64,000 nucleotides of DNA from Acidobacteriota bacterium (GTDB lineage: Bacteria; Acidobacteriota; Vicinamibacteria; Vicinamibacterales; SCN-69-37), in the NCBI GenBank assembly GCA_016716905.1, contig JADJUS010000003.1, positions 248,001 through 312,000 on the forward strand. The letters run 5' to 3'. Numbering within the stretch: the first letter of the stretch is position 1; each line of letters opens with the position of its first letter. Shown here one piece after another: positions 33,975 to 41,947 of the stretch. The position numbers and the translations under genes were made by a program. The notes beneath the pieces were generated by a model, which saw nothing but the letters and a program-made list of their open reading frames with translations, searched no databases and was not told the origin of the DNA.

Positions 33975-33991
33975 AAGGAACCTCGGAGAAT

Positions 33992-35260
33992 CTACAAACT
34001 AGAATTGGCGGCGGCCTGAACGGCTGCAACCGTCTCGGCGTCGAAGCCGGGGAGTGCCAGGAGTGCCTCGGTGCTGGCCGCGCGCACCTGCTCCACCGTC
34101 GTGAAACCACCCGCCGTCAGGGCGCTGATGACTTCCACGTGGATGTCGGGCAACACGAGCGGCGCCGCGCTTTCCGTGGCTTCGCCAAACTCCAGCCCAG
34201 CCATCGTCAGCTCAACTTCTTTCTTCTTGTCTTCGTCGCTCTTGATGTCGATCTTCCAGCCAGTGAGCTTGGCCGCCAGGCGCACGTTCTGGCCCTTCTT
34301 GCCGATGGCGAGCGACAGCTGCCGATCTTCGACCAGCACTTCCATCACGCGCGCTTCGTCATCGATGATCGTCACGCGCTGCACGCGGGCCGGACTGAGC
34401 GCCTTGGTGACAAAGTCCACCTGATCTTCCGACCATTCGACGATGTCGATTTTTTCTCCGCGCAGTTCGCGGATGATGGCCTGCACGCGGGTGCCGCGCA
34501 TGCCGACGCACGCGCCCACCGGGTCCACATCGCGCTCGCGCGAGAAGACCGCGACCTTCGCGCGGTCACCGGCTTCGCGCACGCAGCCGCGAATCATGAC
34601 CGTGCCGTCGTAAATCTCCGGCACTTCCTGCTCGAACAGTTTGACGAGCAGCGCCGGGTCGGTGCGCGAGAGCACCACCTGCGGCCCCTTGGCGTTGAGC
34701 GTGACGGCCTTGATGACGGCGCGCACACGGTCGCCAATGGCGTAGTTTTCGGCGCGCGACTGTTCGCGGCGCGGAATCTGCGCTTCGATTCGGCCAATTT
34801 CCACGATCAGGTCGCCGCTCTCGAAGCGCTTGACCATGGCGTTGACCACTTCGCCCACGCGCTGGCTGAACTCGTTGTGAATCTTCTCGCGCTCGGCTTC
34901 ACGCACGCGCTGGGCAATGACCTGCTTGGCCGTCTGCGCAGCAATGCGGCCGAGCTTGGCCGTTTCTTTCGGGAACTCGATTTCCATCCCCGTCTCGGCT
35001 TCTTCGCCGTACAGCTCCTGCGCCTCGCTGAGCAGGATCTCCTTGGCGGGGTCCACCACGGTCTCGACGATCTGCCGGACGGCGTAGAGTTCCACCTGCC
35101 CGGTTTCCATGTTGAACCGCGACCGGAGGTCGTCGTCTTCCTTGAACACCTTGCGCGCGGCCGCCAGGTACGCGTCCTCGATCGCGCTCACGACGATGGT
35201 CGGGTCAATGCCCTTGTCCTTCGCCACCATGTCAATCATTTGCTGCAGTTCAGTCGCCAT
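33992..35260 (-). CDS. nusA: Transcription termination/antitermination factor NusA
   Basis: 422 residues. N-terminal RNA-polymerase-binding domain (LQQMIDMVAKDKGIDPTIVV), S1 domain, then two KH domains (VGACVGMRGTRVQAIIREL; LAIGKKGQNVRLAAKLTGW). A short C-terminal helix-hairpin-helix part (LLALPGFDAETVAAVQAAAN) replaces the acidic repeats of enterobacterial NusA. It lies 2 bp after rimP and 17 bp before infB. Confidence 0.96.
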   Translation of the reverse strand: MATELQQMIDMVAKDKGIDPTIVVSAIEDAYLAAARKVFKEDDDLRSRFNMETGQVELYAVRQIVETVVDPAKEILLSEAQELYGEEAETGMEIEFPKETAKLGRIAAQTAKQVIAQRVREAEREKIHNEFSQRVGEVVNAMVKRFESGDLIVEIGRIEAQIPRREQSRAENYAIGDRVRAVIKAVTLNAKGPQVVLSRTDPALLVKLFEQEVPEIYDGTVMIRGCVREAGDRAKVAVFSRERDVDPVGACVGMRGTRVQAIIRELRGEKIDIVEWSEDQVDFVTKALSPARVQRVTIIDDEARVMEVLVEDRQLSLAIGKKGQNVRLAAKLTGWKIDIKSDEDKKKEVELTMAGLEFGEATESAAPLVLPDIHVEVISALTAGGFTTVEQVRAASTEALLALPGFDAETVAAVQAAANSSL

Positions 35261-35262
35261 AA

Positions 35263-35769
35263 TCAGAACTCAACTTCCAGGCGCGCCCGGCGAACCCCGC
35301 CAAGCGGCACTCGATGGACCCGCCGGCCTTCGGTGAGGAGGATGTGCCCCTCGTCGAAGCCAGACAGCCGGCCCGCGAAACTTGTCTGTCCCTCCACCGG
35401 CTCAGACGTCACGATCTTGGCCAGACGCCCCGTGAACCGACGATAGTCGGCTTCGTGACGCAGCGGCCGATCGAGGCCGGGTGAGGACACCTCAAGGGTG
35501 TAGGCCTGTCCAAGCGCCGCACCCAAATCATCTTCCACGTCGAGCAACGTTCCCAGGTCGTGGCTCACGCGCTGGCAGTCGCCAATGCCCACTGCCTGAT
35601 CCGGCCGGTCCGGGCCGTCCGATTCCTGCCACGGGCGATCCACCATCACCCGCAGGACCCAACCGATCGATTCGCGCCGGAACTGCAGGTCAAACAGCTC
35701 CAACCCATGACTCGCGGTCACGCGGACCGCCGCTTCACGTACCCGTTCAACAGCGGCTTCGCGCGACAT
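35263..35769 (-). CDS. rimP: Ribosome maturation factor RimP
   Basis: 168 residues. Motifs: GLELFDLQFRRESIGWVLRV, IGDCQRVSHDLGTLLDVED and the conserved YTLEVSSPGLDRPL, followed by an SH3-like C-terminal domain. RimP is needed for 30S assembly. It is the first gene of the rimP-nusA-infB-rbfA-nrnA-truB-rpsO-pnp run. Its leader carries a promoter and a terminator-like hairpin (next two entries). Confidence 0.94.
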   Translation of the reverse strand: MSREAAVERVREAAVRVTASHGLELFDLQFRRESIGWVLRVMVDRPWQESDGPDRPDQAVGIGDCQRVSHDLGTLLDVEDDLGAALGQAYTLEVSSPGLDRPLRHEADYRRFTGRLAKIVTSEPVEGQTSFAGRLSGFDEGHILLTEGRRVHRVPLGGVRRARLEVEF

Positions 35770-35790
35770 GGCTCTTTAAAAACTGGTCCT

Positions 35791-35821
35791 AAAAAGACAA
35801 AAAGTGGGCACGGGCCCACTT
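35791..35821 (-). promoter_or_regulatory. Terminator-like attenuator hairpin in the rimP leader
   Basis: On the minus strand AAGTGGGC pairs perfectly with GCCCACTT (35802-35821) around a 4-base loop, followed by the U-rich run TTTTTGTCTTTTT. It lies between the promoter and the rimP start, so it can reduce read-through into the operon. Similar short GC hairpins precede rimP in many bacteria; NusA autoregulation through it is a plausible inference. Confidence 0.65.
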
Positions 35822-35851
35822 ACCAGTACATTCCCGTTACGACCACCCGAG

Positions 35852-35860
35852 AGTATAGCA
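35852..35860 (-). promoter_or_regulatory. Extended -10 promoter of the rimP operon
   Basis: The minus strand reads TGCTATACT, an extended -10 element (TG-n-TATACT). It stands about 30 bp above the leader hairpin and 83 bp above the rimP ATG. No good -35 is visible, as expected for an extended -10 promoter. Confidence 0.5.
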
Positions 35861-35918
35861 CGCTGCCTCAGCGGTCGGCCGCGGCCTTGACGCCCAGGCC
35901 GCGCTACACGGACAAGAC

Positions 35919-36788
35919 CTACATGAACGAGCAGGTGGTGGCGGGCGGGGAGGGTGGGGCGGCGATGGCGGCCGACACCAGGTCGGCCATCACCGAATAG
36001 CCGAAGTCACTGGGGTGGAAGCCGTCGCTTGAATAAAACGCCGGCTGATAGACCTGGGCGTGGCACATGAGGTCCACGACGCGGACCTTGGCCGAGCGGG
36101 TGGCGTTCATGCCGGCCGTAAATCCTGCCGAGAGGGTCCGCAGGTAACCGCGTTCCTCTTCGGTGTAACCCGCAGCGTAGGGCAGGCGGGCCAGGTTGGG
36201 CAGGTTCAGGACGATGATGGTGGCGCCGGCGGCACGTCCCGAAATCCCGGAGATGAACCCCGAAAAATCGCGGGCAAAATTCTGGATCTGGGTGTTGCCA
36301 TAGGCCGCGCGCGCGCCCGGGGCCAGAGGTTTGAGGGCGGCACCGATGGCGTTGACGCCATTGGCGTCGGAAAACACGGTCACAATCGTGGACCCGTTCG
36401 GCACAAAGGGCAGTTGGCCGTCAATCATGTTTGCCGGAATCCCACGGCCCAGGCTGTTGCCGATGGTCATGATTTCGCGGCTCAGCACGGCACCGGGCAC
36501 CCCGAGGTTCAGGAACGCCAGACTGGGGTTTGTCGCCCGCAGGCGGCGCGCGACGATCTGGACGTAGCCGGCCCCGTCCGGACAGGCTGAAAACGGGATG
36601 CAGGGCGAGCTGCTGCCGTAGCCGATGGCGTCACTCGCTCCCAGGGCGGTGTAACTGACGCCGCCGGTCACTATCGGGCCGGGTTCGGTCGGCTTGGAGA
36701 GCATGTCGCAGCCGGCCGAGACCAGCATCAGGGCGGCTCCGGCCAGCGCCAATCGCCCGGTCCCGGGCCGAAGGGGGAAAAGTCGCAT
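35919..36788 (-). CDS. SGNH/GDSL-family lipoprotein hydrolase
   Basis: 289 residues from ATG 36788; this start gives a lipoprotein signal with lipobox LVSAGC. An upstream ATG (36863) would destroy the signal. Block I is YTALGASDAIGYG (Ser in GASD rather than GDS), and block V is SSDGFHPSDFGYSVMA with the catalytic Asp-x-x-His. SGNH enzymes hydrolyse esters of lipids, sugars or acyl chains; the substrate is unknown. It is anchored in the outer or inner membrane. It lies on its own between rimP and rimO, with a strong terminator just upstream. Confidence 0.8.
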   Translation of the reverse strand: MRLFPLRPGTGRLALAGAALMLVSAGCDMLSKPTEPGPIVTGGVSYTALGASDAIGYGSSSPCIPFSACPDGAGYVQIVARRLRATNPSLAFLNLGVPGAVLSREIMTIGNSLGRGIPANMIDGQLPFVPNGSTIVTVFSDANGVNAIGAALKPLAPGARAAYGNTQIQNFARDFSGFISGISGRAAGATIIVLNLPNLARLPYAAGYTEEERGYLRTLSAGFTAGMNATRSAKVRVVDLMCHAQVYQPAFYSSDGFHPSDFGYSVMADLVSAAIAAPPSPPATTCSFM

Positions 36789-36833
36789 ACGTGAGAGTAT
36801 CGGTCCGTTCAGGCCCGGCCGACAGTGCCGCTG

Positions 36834-36885
36834 AAAAAGACGTCGGGTGTCTTTTTCGTGCAAAAAGACACCCGACGTCTTTTTT
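36834..36885. terminator. Strong bidirectional terminator hairpin
   Basis: Two 23-nt arms (36834-36856 and 36862-36884) beginning AAAAAGACGTCGGGTGTC are perfectly complementary around a 5-nt loop and end in T-runs on both strands. Each arm can also fold on itself (AAAAAGAC/GTCTTTTT), so two alternative structures exist. It ends rimO transcription on the minus strand before the SGNH gene. Confidence 0.85.
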
Positions 36886-36902
36886 AACTCAGGTTGCGGG
36901 TG

Positions 36903-38300
36903 CTAATTTGGGACGACGACCAAATCATACCCGCGGGAGCCAGAGATGGTGGCGTCTACGACCGTGCCTCGCACCAGCGTGGTGGGGTCGCACTGGTCGA
37001 AATACACCATGGCGTCGATGTCGGGCGCCTGGCCTTCGAGCCGGCCCAGTACCACCAGGTCAGACTCGGGTGACGGGCCGTCCACCATGACGCGCACGGC
37101 GTCGCCCTTGCGGGCCTTCAGGCGCCTGGCCACGATCTGCTTCTGCAGCTTCATCACCGCGCCGCGGCGGGCCTGCTTCACCTTCGCCGGCACATCGTCT
37201 TCGAACTCGTGCGCGCGAGTGCCTTCCTCGTGCGAGTACGTAAACACACCCACGTGGTCGAATTCCGTGTCGCGCACAAAGTCCATCAGTTGCGCGAAGT
37301 CATCTTCGGTCTCGCCGGGGAATCCCACGATGAAGGTGGTGCGCAGAGTTACTCCCGGCACCAGGCGGCGAATCCGCGTCAGCAGCTTGTCGTAGGTCGC
37401 GCGATTACCCGGACGCCGCATCCGCCGCAACACATCCGCCGACGCATGTTGCAGCGGCAGGTCGATGTACTTGCAGACCTTCGGGCACTCCGCCATCGCC
37501 AGCAGCACGTCGTCTGTAATCGTCGTCGGATAGAGATACAACAGGCGGATCCACTCGAGCCCGTCCACGTCATTCAGACGACGGAGCAGTGTGGCCAACG
37601 CGCCTCGTTCCCCACGGTCGATACCGAAAAACGTGGTGTCCTGTGAAATCAGCAGGAGTTCCTTCACGCCCTGCGACGCGAGCTGTTCCGCCTCGCGCAC
37701 CACCGCGTCCACTTCGCGACTGCGGTACTTACCTCGCAGCGTTGGAATGATGCAGAACGCGCAGGTGTAGTCGCAACCTTCGGCGATCTTCACGTAGGCG
37801 AAGTGCGAAGGCGTGGTGAGCACCCGCGGCGTGTCGCTGCCGTAGAGGTAGGTGATATGGGCGCCTGGATGGGGTGCTGGGGTGCTGTGGTGCTGATGTG
37901 CTCTAGTGCTGGGTGCTAGATCGGCCCTCGAGCGGAACAGGGTCATCGGCGTCACCGTGCCCGCAATGGCACCGACGATCTCGGGCACTTCGCCTGTACC
38001 CAGGCACACATCAATTTCTGGAATCTCGGCCTGGAGCTGCTCGCGATATCGCTCAGCCAGGCAGCCGGTCACGATCAGTTTCTTGCACGACCCGTCGCGC
38101 TTGAATTGCGCCATCTCGAGGATCGCGTTGACCGACTCTTCCTTCGCGTTGTCGATGAAGGCACAGGTGTTGACGACGATGACCTCGGCGGTGGAGGCGT
38201 CGGCGGTCAGCTCATGTCCGGCGTGTTTCGCCATGCCGAGCATGACCTCGCCGTCCACGAGGTTCTTCGGACAACCCAGCGAAACGAAACCAATTTTCAT
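36903..38300 (-). CDS. rimO: Ribosomal protein S12 methylthiotransferase RimO, with a repeat-derived insert
   Basis: 465 residues from ATG 38300, whose first base is shared with the asnS stop. The UPF0004 domain (FVSLGCPKNLVDGEVM; Cys at CAF and CLAE) binds one Fe-S cluster and the radical SAM motif is CDYTCAFCIIP; a TRAM domain closes the protein. It methylthiolates Asp of S12. Between the two domains (residues ~130-150) is an odd insert STRAHQHHSTPAPHPGAH encoded by a GTGCTG-type minisatellite (37860-37920) in frame. The gene ends an amgK-asnS-rimO operon. Confidence 0.93.
   Translation of the reverse strand: MKIGFVSLGCPKNLVDGEVMLGMAKHAGHELTADASTAEVIVVNTCAFIDNAKEESVNAILEMAQFKRDGSCKKLIVTGCLAERYREQLQAEIPEIDVCLGTGEVPEIVGAIAGTVTPMTLFRSRADLAPSTRAHQHHSTPAPHPGAHITYLYGSDTPRVLTTPSHFAYVKIAEGCDYTCAFCIIPTLRGKYRSREVDAVVREAEQLASQGVKELLLISQDTTFFGIDRGERGALATLLRRLNDVDGLEWIRLLYLYPTTITDDVLLAMAECPKVCKYIDLPLQHASADVLRRMRRPGNRATYDKLLTRIRRLVPGVTLRTTFIVGFPGETEDDFAQLMDFVRDTEFDHVGVFTYSHEEGTRAHEFEDDVPAKVKQARRGAVMKLQKQIVARRLKARKGDAVRVMVDGPSPESDLVVLGRLEGQAPDIDAMVYFDQCDPTTLVRGTVVDATISGSRGYDLVVVPN
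37860..37920. repeat. Minisatellite captured inside rimO
   Basis: About seven imperfect copies of GTGCTG/GGTGCT (for example GGGGTGCTGTGGTGCTGATG) lie in the linker between the N-terminal and radical SAM domains. The frame is kept. The same unit fills the rpsO-pnp spacer at 28048-28102. Confidence 0.7.
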
Positions 38301-39592
38301 TATGGGTAAATTCTGTAGAGCATACGGGGATACGGAATCGCTTCGCGCAGGTGGTCGAGACCGCAGATCCACGACACCACGCGCTCGATGCCCATGCCGA
38401 ACCCGCCGTGGGGCACGCTGCCGAAGCGGCGCAGATCGAGGTACCACTCGAACGCCTCCTGCGGGAGGTTGTGCTCCTTGATGCGCTGCAGCAGGAGGTC
38501 GAGGTCCTCCAGGCGCTGGCCGCCACCGATGATCTCGCCGTAGCCCTCCGGCGCCAGCACGTCTACGGACATCGATACTTCGGGGCGCCCGTCCATCGGC
38601 TTGAAGTAGAAGGCCTTGATTTCGCTCGGGTAGCCTGTGACGGCCACGGGGCCGTCGAAGTGTTCCGACAGCGCAGTTTCATCCGGGCTGCCGAAGTCGC
38701 CGCCCCACTCAAACGGCAGGCCTTTGCTCTTGAGCACCGTGACGGCTTCGTCATACGTGATGCGCGCGAACGGCGCGGTGATGCGAGAGAGCTTCGCGGT
38801 ATCGCGCTCGAGGACTTTGAGTTCACGCTCCCGGCGGTCGAGCACGCGGCCGATGACATGCGTGACCAGGCCCTCGGCGAGCGTGATGACATCGTTGAGG
38901 TCGGCATACGCCACCTCAGGTTCCACCATCCAGAACTCGGTGAGATGGCGGCGCGTTTTTGATTTCTCCGCGCGGAACGTCGGGCCAAAACAATAGGTGC
39001 GTCCCAGCGCCATCGCGTTCGCTTCGTTGTAGAGCTGGCCGCTCTGCGTCAGATACGCCGTCGTGTCGTCAAAGTACTGAACCGGAAACAGCGTGGTCGT
39101 ACCTTCACACGCGGACGGCGTGAAGATGGGGCCGTCGGCCAGGATGAAGCCCCGGCTGTTGAAATAGTCGCGCACGGCGTCGATCACTTCGTGGCGCACA
39201 CGAAGAATGGCCTGCTGCCGCTGGGAGCGAATCCACAGGTGGCGCCGGTCCATCAGGAAGTCCACGCCGTGTTCCTTGGGCGTGATCGGGAATTCGTGTG
39301 ACGCGCCGACGACCTCAAGGCCCGTGGCCTCGATCTCGAACCCGCTGGGTGCTCGCGAATCCGCGCGTGGCGTACCGTGCACGATGATCGCGGACTCCTG
39401 TGAGAGGTGGTCGGCCGTGGCGAAGATCTCGTCGCCCACCGCGGCTTTGGACATCACGGCCTGAATAAAGCCCGACCCGTCTCTGACCTGCAGGAAGTGG
39501 ATCTTGCCGCTTGAGCGTTTGCCGGCCAACCAGCCCTTGAGCGTGACCGGGGTCCCGACGTGCTTGGCAATGTCTTCTATGTAGACGTGCAT
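38300..39592 (-). CDS. asnS: Asparagine-tRNA ligase
   Basis: 430 residues, class IIb. The N-terminal OB-fold anticodon-binding domain (VTLKGWLAGKRSSGKIHFLQ) is followed by motif 2 (YCFGPTFRAEKSKTRRHLTE) and motif 3 (GGFGMGIERVVSWICGL). The EFWMVEPEVAY stretch and the absence of an AspRS-type GAD insertion favour AsnRS over AspRS. It lies 28 bp after amgK and overlaps rimO by 1 bp. Confidence 0.93.
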   Translation of the reverse strand: MHVYIEDIAKHVGTPVTLKGWLAGKRSSGKIHFLQVRDGSGFIQAVMSKAAVGDEIFATADHLSQESAIIVHGTPRADSRAPSGFEIEATGLEVVGASHEFPITPKEHGVDFLMDRRHLWIRSQRQQAILRVRHEVIDAVRDYFNSRGFILADGPIFTPSACEGTTTLFPVQYFDDTTAYLTQSGQLYNEANAMALGRTYCFGPTFRAEKSKTRRHLTEFWMVEPEVAYADLNDVITLAEGLVTHVIGRVLDRRERELKVLERDTAKLSRITAPFARITYDEAVTVLKSKGLPFEWGGDFGSPDETALSEHFDGPVAVTGYPSEIKAFYFKPMDGRPEVSMSVDVLAPEGYGEIIGGGQRLEDLDLLLQRIKEHNLPQEAFEWYLDLRRFGSVPHGGFGMGIERVVSWICGLDHLREAIPYPRMLYRIYP

Positions 39593-39620
39593 CCCCTGAT
39601 CTTATCGGAAAGTCAGGTCC

Positions 39621-40622
39621 CTACCGGAATTCCTCGACGTAGCGGGCGAGTAACTCCCGCAGGGCGGCGAACCGCGGGTATTTGTGCAATTGCTGGCGGG
39701 CGTAACGCAACGTCCGGGGGATGTATTGGATGTAGACCGTGTTCCCACGGGCGGTGGTCTGGTAGCCGAAGGTGCCGAGCGCCTTGAGGTTGCGCTGCAG
39801 GGCCATCTCGTCGAACCGGCGGCGGAAGTCTTCCGCTTCGCCGGGGCGCCCGGCCAGAGCCAGGAAGTACGCGAGCAGGTCGTCCACGTCCTTGTCCGAG
39901 ATGTCCACGTACGAGTCGCGCAACAGCGACACGAGGTCGTAGGTATCCGGTCCCATGCGCGCGTCCTGGAAATCGATAATCCACAACTGACCGCCAGAGA
40001 GCATCAGGTTCCGGCTGTGATAGTCGCGGTGGCACAGCACCCGGGGTTCGGCGGCCAGCGACTGCACGAGGGCGAGCAACTCCACCCGCAGGGCATCGCG
40101 GTCACCGGGCGCGAACACCACGCCGCGATAGCCTTCCAGGAAGTGCTTGATGAAGAAGTCCGTTTCCCACGTGAGCTTGTCCTCGTCAAAGGCAATGCCG
40201 TAGGGGATGTACTTCGGGTCCTGCAATTCCCGACCGCGCCGTTGCATCACTTCAATCAGGCCGACGGCCTGGCGGTAGAGTGCCGCATGGGCCAGGGCGG
40301 GCGCGGCGCCCACATGCGCCTGCAGCGTCACATCGCCCAGATCCTCAAGCGCCAGCACACCGTGGTCTGCGGCCTCCCCCAGGATCTTCGGCACCGGCAC
40401 CGGCATGGCGCCAAACAGCTCGGACACGTTCACGAAGGGCAACGTCTTGTAGTCGAATGGCCCGGCACTGACCGCAAGCACAAACGACTGTCCTCCCGGC
40501 GGCAACACACGGAAGTACCGCCGATCTGACGCATCACCGGTCAGCGGCACCACGCGCGCGGACGACTGTTTCGAACGGTCCAAATAGATCTGTACAGGAG
40601 CGGGAAGAGCGGGAGATGCCAC
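39621..40622 (-). CDS. amgK: Aminoglycoside-phosphotransferase-fold sugar kinase, AmgK-like
   Basis: 333 residues. Kinase-like motifs: LEDLGDVTLQ, catalytic loop VLCHRDYHSRNLML and the metal motif WIIDFQDARMGPDTYDLVSLL. The N-terminal PLTGDASDRRYFR is typical of AmgK, which phosphorylates MurNAc/GlcNAc at the anomeric position in cell-wall recycling. The divergent neighbour (41 bp away) is a MurU-type nucleotidyltransferase, the next enzyme of that pathway, which supports the assignment. It heads the amgK-asnS-rimO run. Confidence 0.8.
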   Translation of the reverse strand: MASPALPAPVQIYLDRSKQSSARVVPLTGDASDRRYFRVLPPGGQSFVLAVSAGPFDYKTLPFVNVSELFGAMPVPVPKILGEAADHGVLALEDLGDVTLQAHVGAAPALAHAALYRQAVGLIEVMQRRGRELQDPKYIPYGIAFDEDKLTWETDFFIKHFLEGYRGVVFAPGDRDALRVELLALVQSLAAEPRVLCHRDYHSRNLMLSGGQLWIIDFQDARMGPDTYDLVSLLRDSYVDISDKDVDDLLAYFLALAGRPGEAEDFRRRFDEMALQRNLKALGTFGYQTTARGNTVYIQYIPRTLRYARQQLHKYPRFAALRELLARYVEEFR

Positions 40623-40663
40623 GATCTGAGTCTACCGGGAAATTGAGGATACGATCACCCTCC

Positions 40664-41551
40664 ATGCTTCCAACGGTCGTACTCACCGCCGGTTTAGGAA
40701 CGCGCCTTGATCCGATCACGCGCTACGTGGCGAAGCCGGCCGTGCCGATGGCGGGGAAGACGCTGATCGAGCGAGTGCTCGAGTGGCTGCACCGCGAAGG
40801 GATCAATGACGTCGTGCTGAATCTGCACCACTTGCCAGAGAGCATCACGTCGGTTGTTGGTGATGGCGGCGCGCTTGGGGTGCGGGTGCGGTATTCCTGG
40901 GAGCCGGTGATTCTCGGATCTGCGGGTGGACCGAAGCAGGCGCTGACTTTGTGGCCTGGCCTGACGGGCCCGTGCCTGATTGTCAACGGCGACACCCTGA
41001 CGGATGTGCCGCTGACGCCGCTGATCGAGGCCCATCGCGCGTCTGGCGCTCGCGTCACCATGGCCGTCGTGCCCAACACGCGCCCTGACCACTACAACGG
41101 TATTCGCGTGGATGCGAATCTTCGCGTGACGGACTTCGTGGCGAAGGGGCACACCGATCAGACGTGGCACTTCGTCGGCGTGCAGATCGTGAATGCGGAT
41201 GTGTTCGACACCCTCCCGGCTGGAGCCCCTGCCGAGACCGTGGCCGGCGTGTATCGCGATCTGGTGCGCACTGAGCCGGGCGCCGTTCACGTGTGGACGG
41301 TGGAGGCGCCGTTCCTGGACGTCGGCACTGCGGCCGACTACATTGCGGCCGTACTCCACACAGCCGGTACGGAGACGTTCGTCGTCGAAGGCACGAGCGT
41401 TGTGGATTCGTCAGCCGTACTGACTCGTTGCGTTGTGTGGGACGGGGCGACAGTCGGCCCCGGCGCGACGCTCACCGACTGTGTCGTCCTCACCGGTGCG
41501 CACGTGCCTGCCGGCACCGTGGCGGCCCGCAGAGTGTTCGAGGGAGTGTAG
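40664..41551 (+). CDS. Nucleotidyltransferase, MurU-like, with hexapeptide-repeat tail
   Basis: 295 residues from ATG 40664. Sugar-1-phosphate nucleotidyltransferase signature VLTAGLGTRLDPITRYVAKP, then LIVNGDTLTD with the metal-binding Asp, and a closing sequence FLDVGTAADYIAAV. The last ~45 residues (SSAVLTRCVVWDGATVGPGA) form left-handed beta-helix turns that E. coli- and Pseudomonas-type MurU lacks. Likely reaction: MurNAc-1-P (or GlcNAc-1-P) plus UTP to UDP-sugar. The pairing with amgK favours a cell-wall recycling route that bypasses de novo UDP-MurNAc synthesis; a mannose-1-P guanylyltransferase role is the main alternative. Confidence 0.75.
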   Translation: MLPTVVLTAGLGTRLDPITRYVAKPAVPMAGKTLIERVLEWLHREGINDVVLNLHHLPESITSVVGDGGALGVRVRYSWEPVILGSAGGPKQALTLWPGLTGPCLIVNGDTLTDVPLTPLIEAHRASGARVTMAVVPNTRPDHYNGIRVDANLRVTDFVAKGHTDQTWHFVGVQIVNADVFDTLPAGAPAETVAGVYRDLVRTEPGAVHVWTVEAPFLDVGTAADYIAAVLHTAGTETFVVEGTSVVDSSAVLTRCVVWDGATVGPGATLTDCVVLTGAHVPAGTVAARRVFEGV

Positions 41552-41628
41552 GGCGTGGCTTTAGCCGCGCCGGCAGCCCCGTGTTACCGTCTTCCGCATC
41601 CGGACTCTCGGTAAAAAGGAGTTTCGTC

Positions 41629-41841
41629 ATGACAGCAGGAAAGAGCGTCGGCAAGGCCACACCCTCCGAGACCGAGGAACTGAAGGACAGCGACCTGGAA
41701 GCGGTAGCTGGCGGCCTCTCGGCGTCGGGTGCCGGAACTATCAAGACCCCCACGTTCAAGATCGAGATCGAAGGCGCGAAGGGCACCTCGCCTGGGAAGG
41801 TCATGTTCGACGAGGCCGACGCTCTGTTCGGGAAGCGCTGA
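41629..41841 (+). CDS. Small peptide with double-glycine leader (possible RiPP/bacteriocin precursor)
   Basis: 70 residues from ATG 41629, with a good ribosome site (AAAAAGGAG, 8 bp spacing). Residues 14-29, ETEELKDSDLEAVAGG, match the double-glycine leader of peptides exported and cleaved by C39-type transporters and of Nif11/NHLP-like RiPP precursors. The putative core (30-70) starts LSASGAGTIKTP, has no Cys and is rich in Ser, Thr, Gly and Lys. No maturase, C39 transporter or immunity gene is seen in the neighbourhood. A perfect inverted repeat at 41859-41938 would end its transcript. Function inferred only. Confidence 0.6.
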   Translation: MTAGKSVGKATPSETEELKDSDLEAVAGGLSASGAGTIKTPTFKIEIEGAKGTSPGKVMFDEADALFGKR

Positions 41842-41858
41842 GCCATTTCCGGCCAGCA

Positions 41859-41938
41859 CTCGGGCTTGAGGAACAGCCCGAGCTACGTACCGGACTGAGA
41901 CTCTCCGAACGTAGCTCGGGCTGTTCCTCAAGCCCGAG
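41859..41938. terminator. Perfect 30-bp inverted repeat, bidirectional terminator-like
   Basis: Arms 41859-41888 and 41909-41938 are exact complements (CTCGGGCTTGAGGAACAGCC and onward through GAGCTACGT). It lies between convergent genes (RiPP-like peptide and htrA). There is no T-run, so termination would rely on the hairpin alone. It belongs to the dispersed CTTGAGGA...CCGAGCTACGT family. Confidence 0.75.
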
Positions 41939-41947
41939 GCCCCGGCG

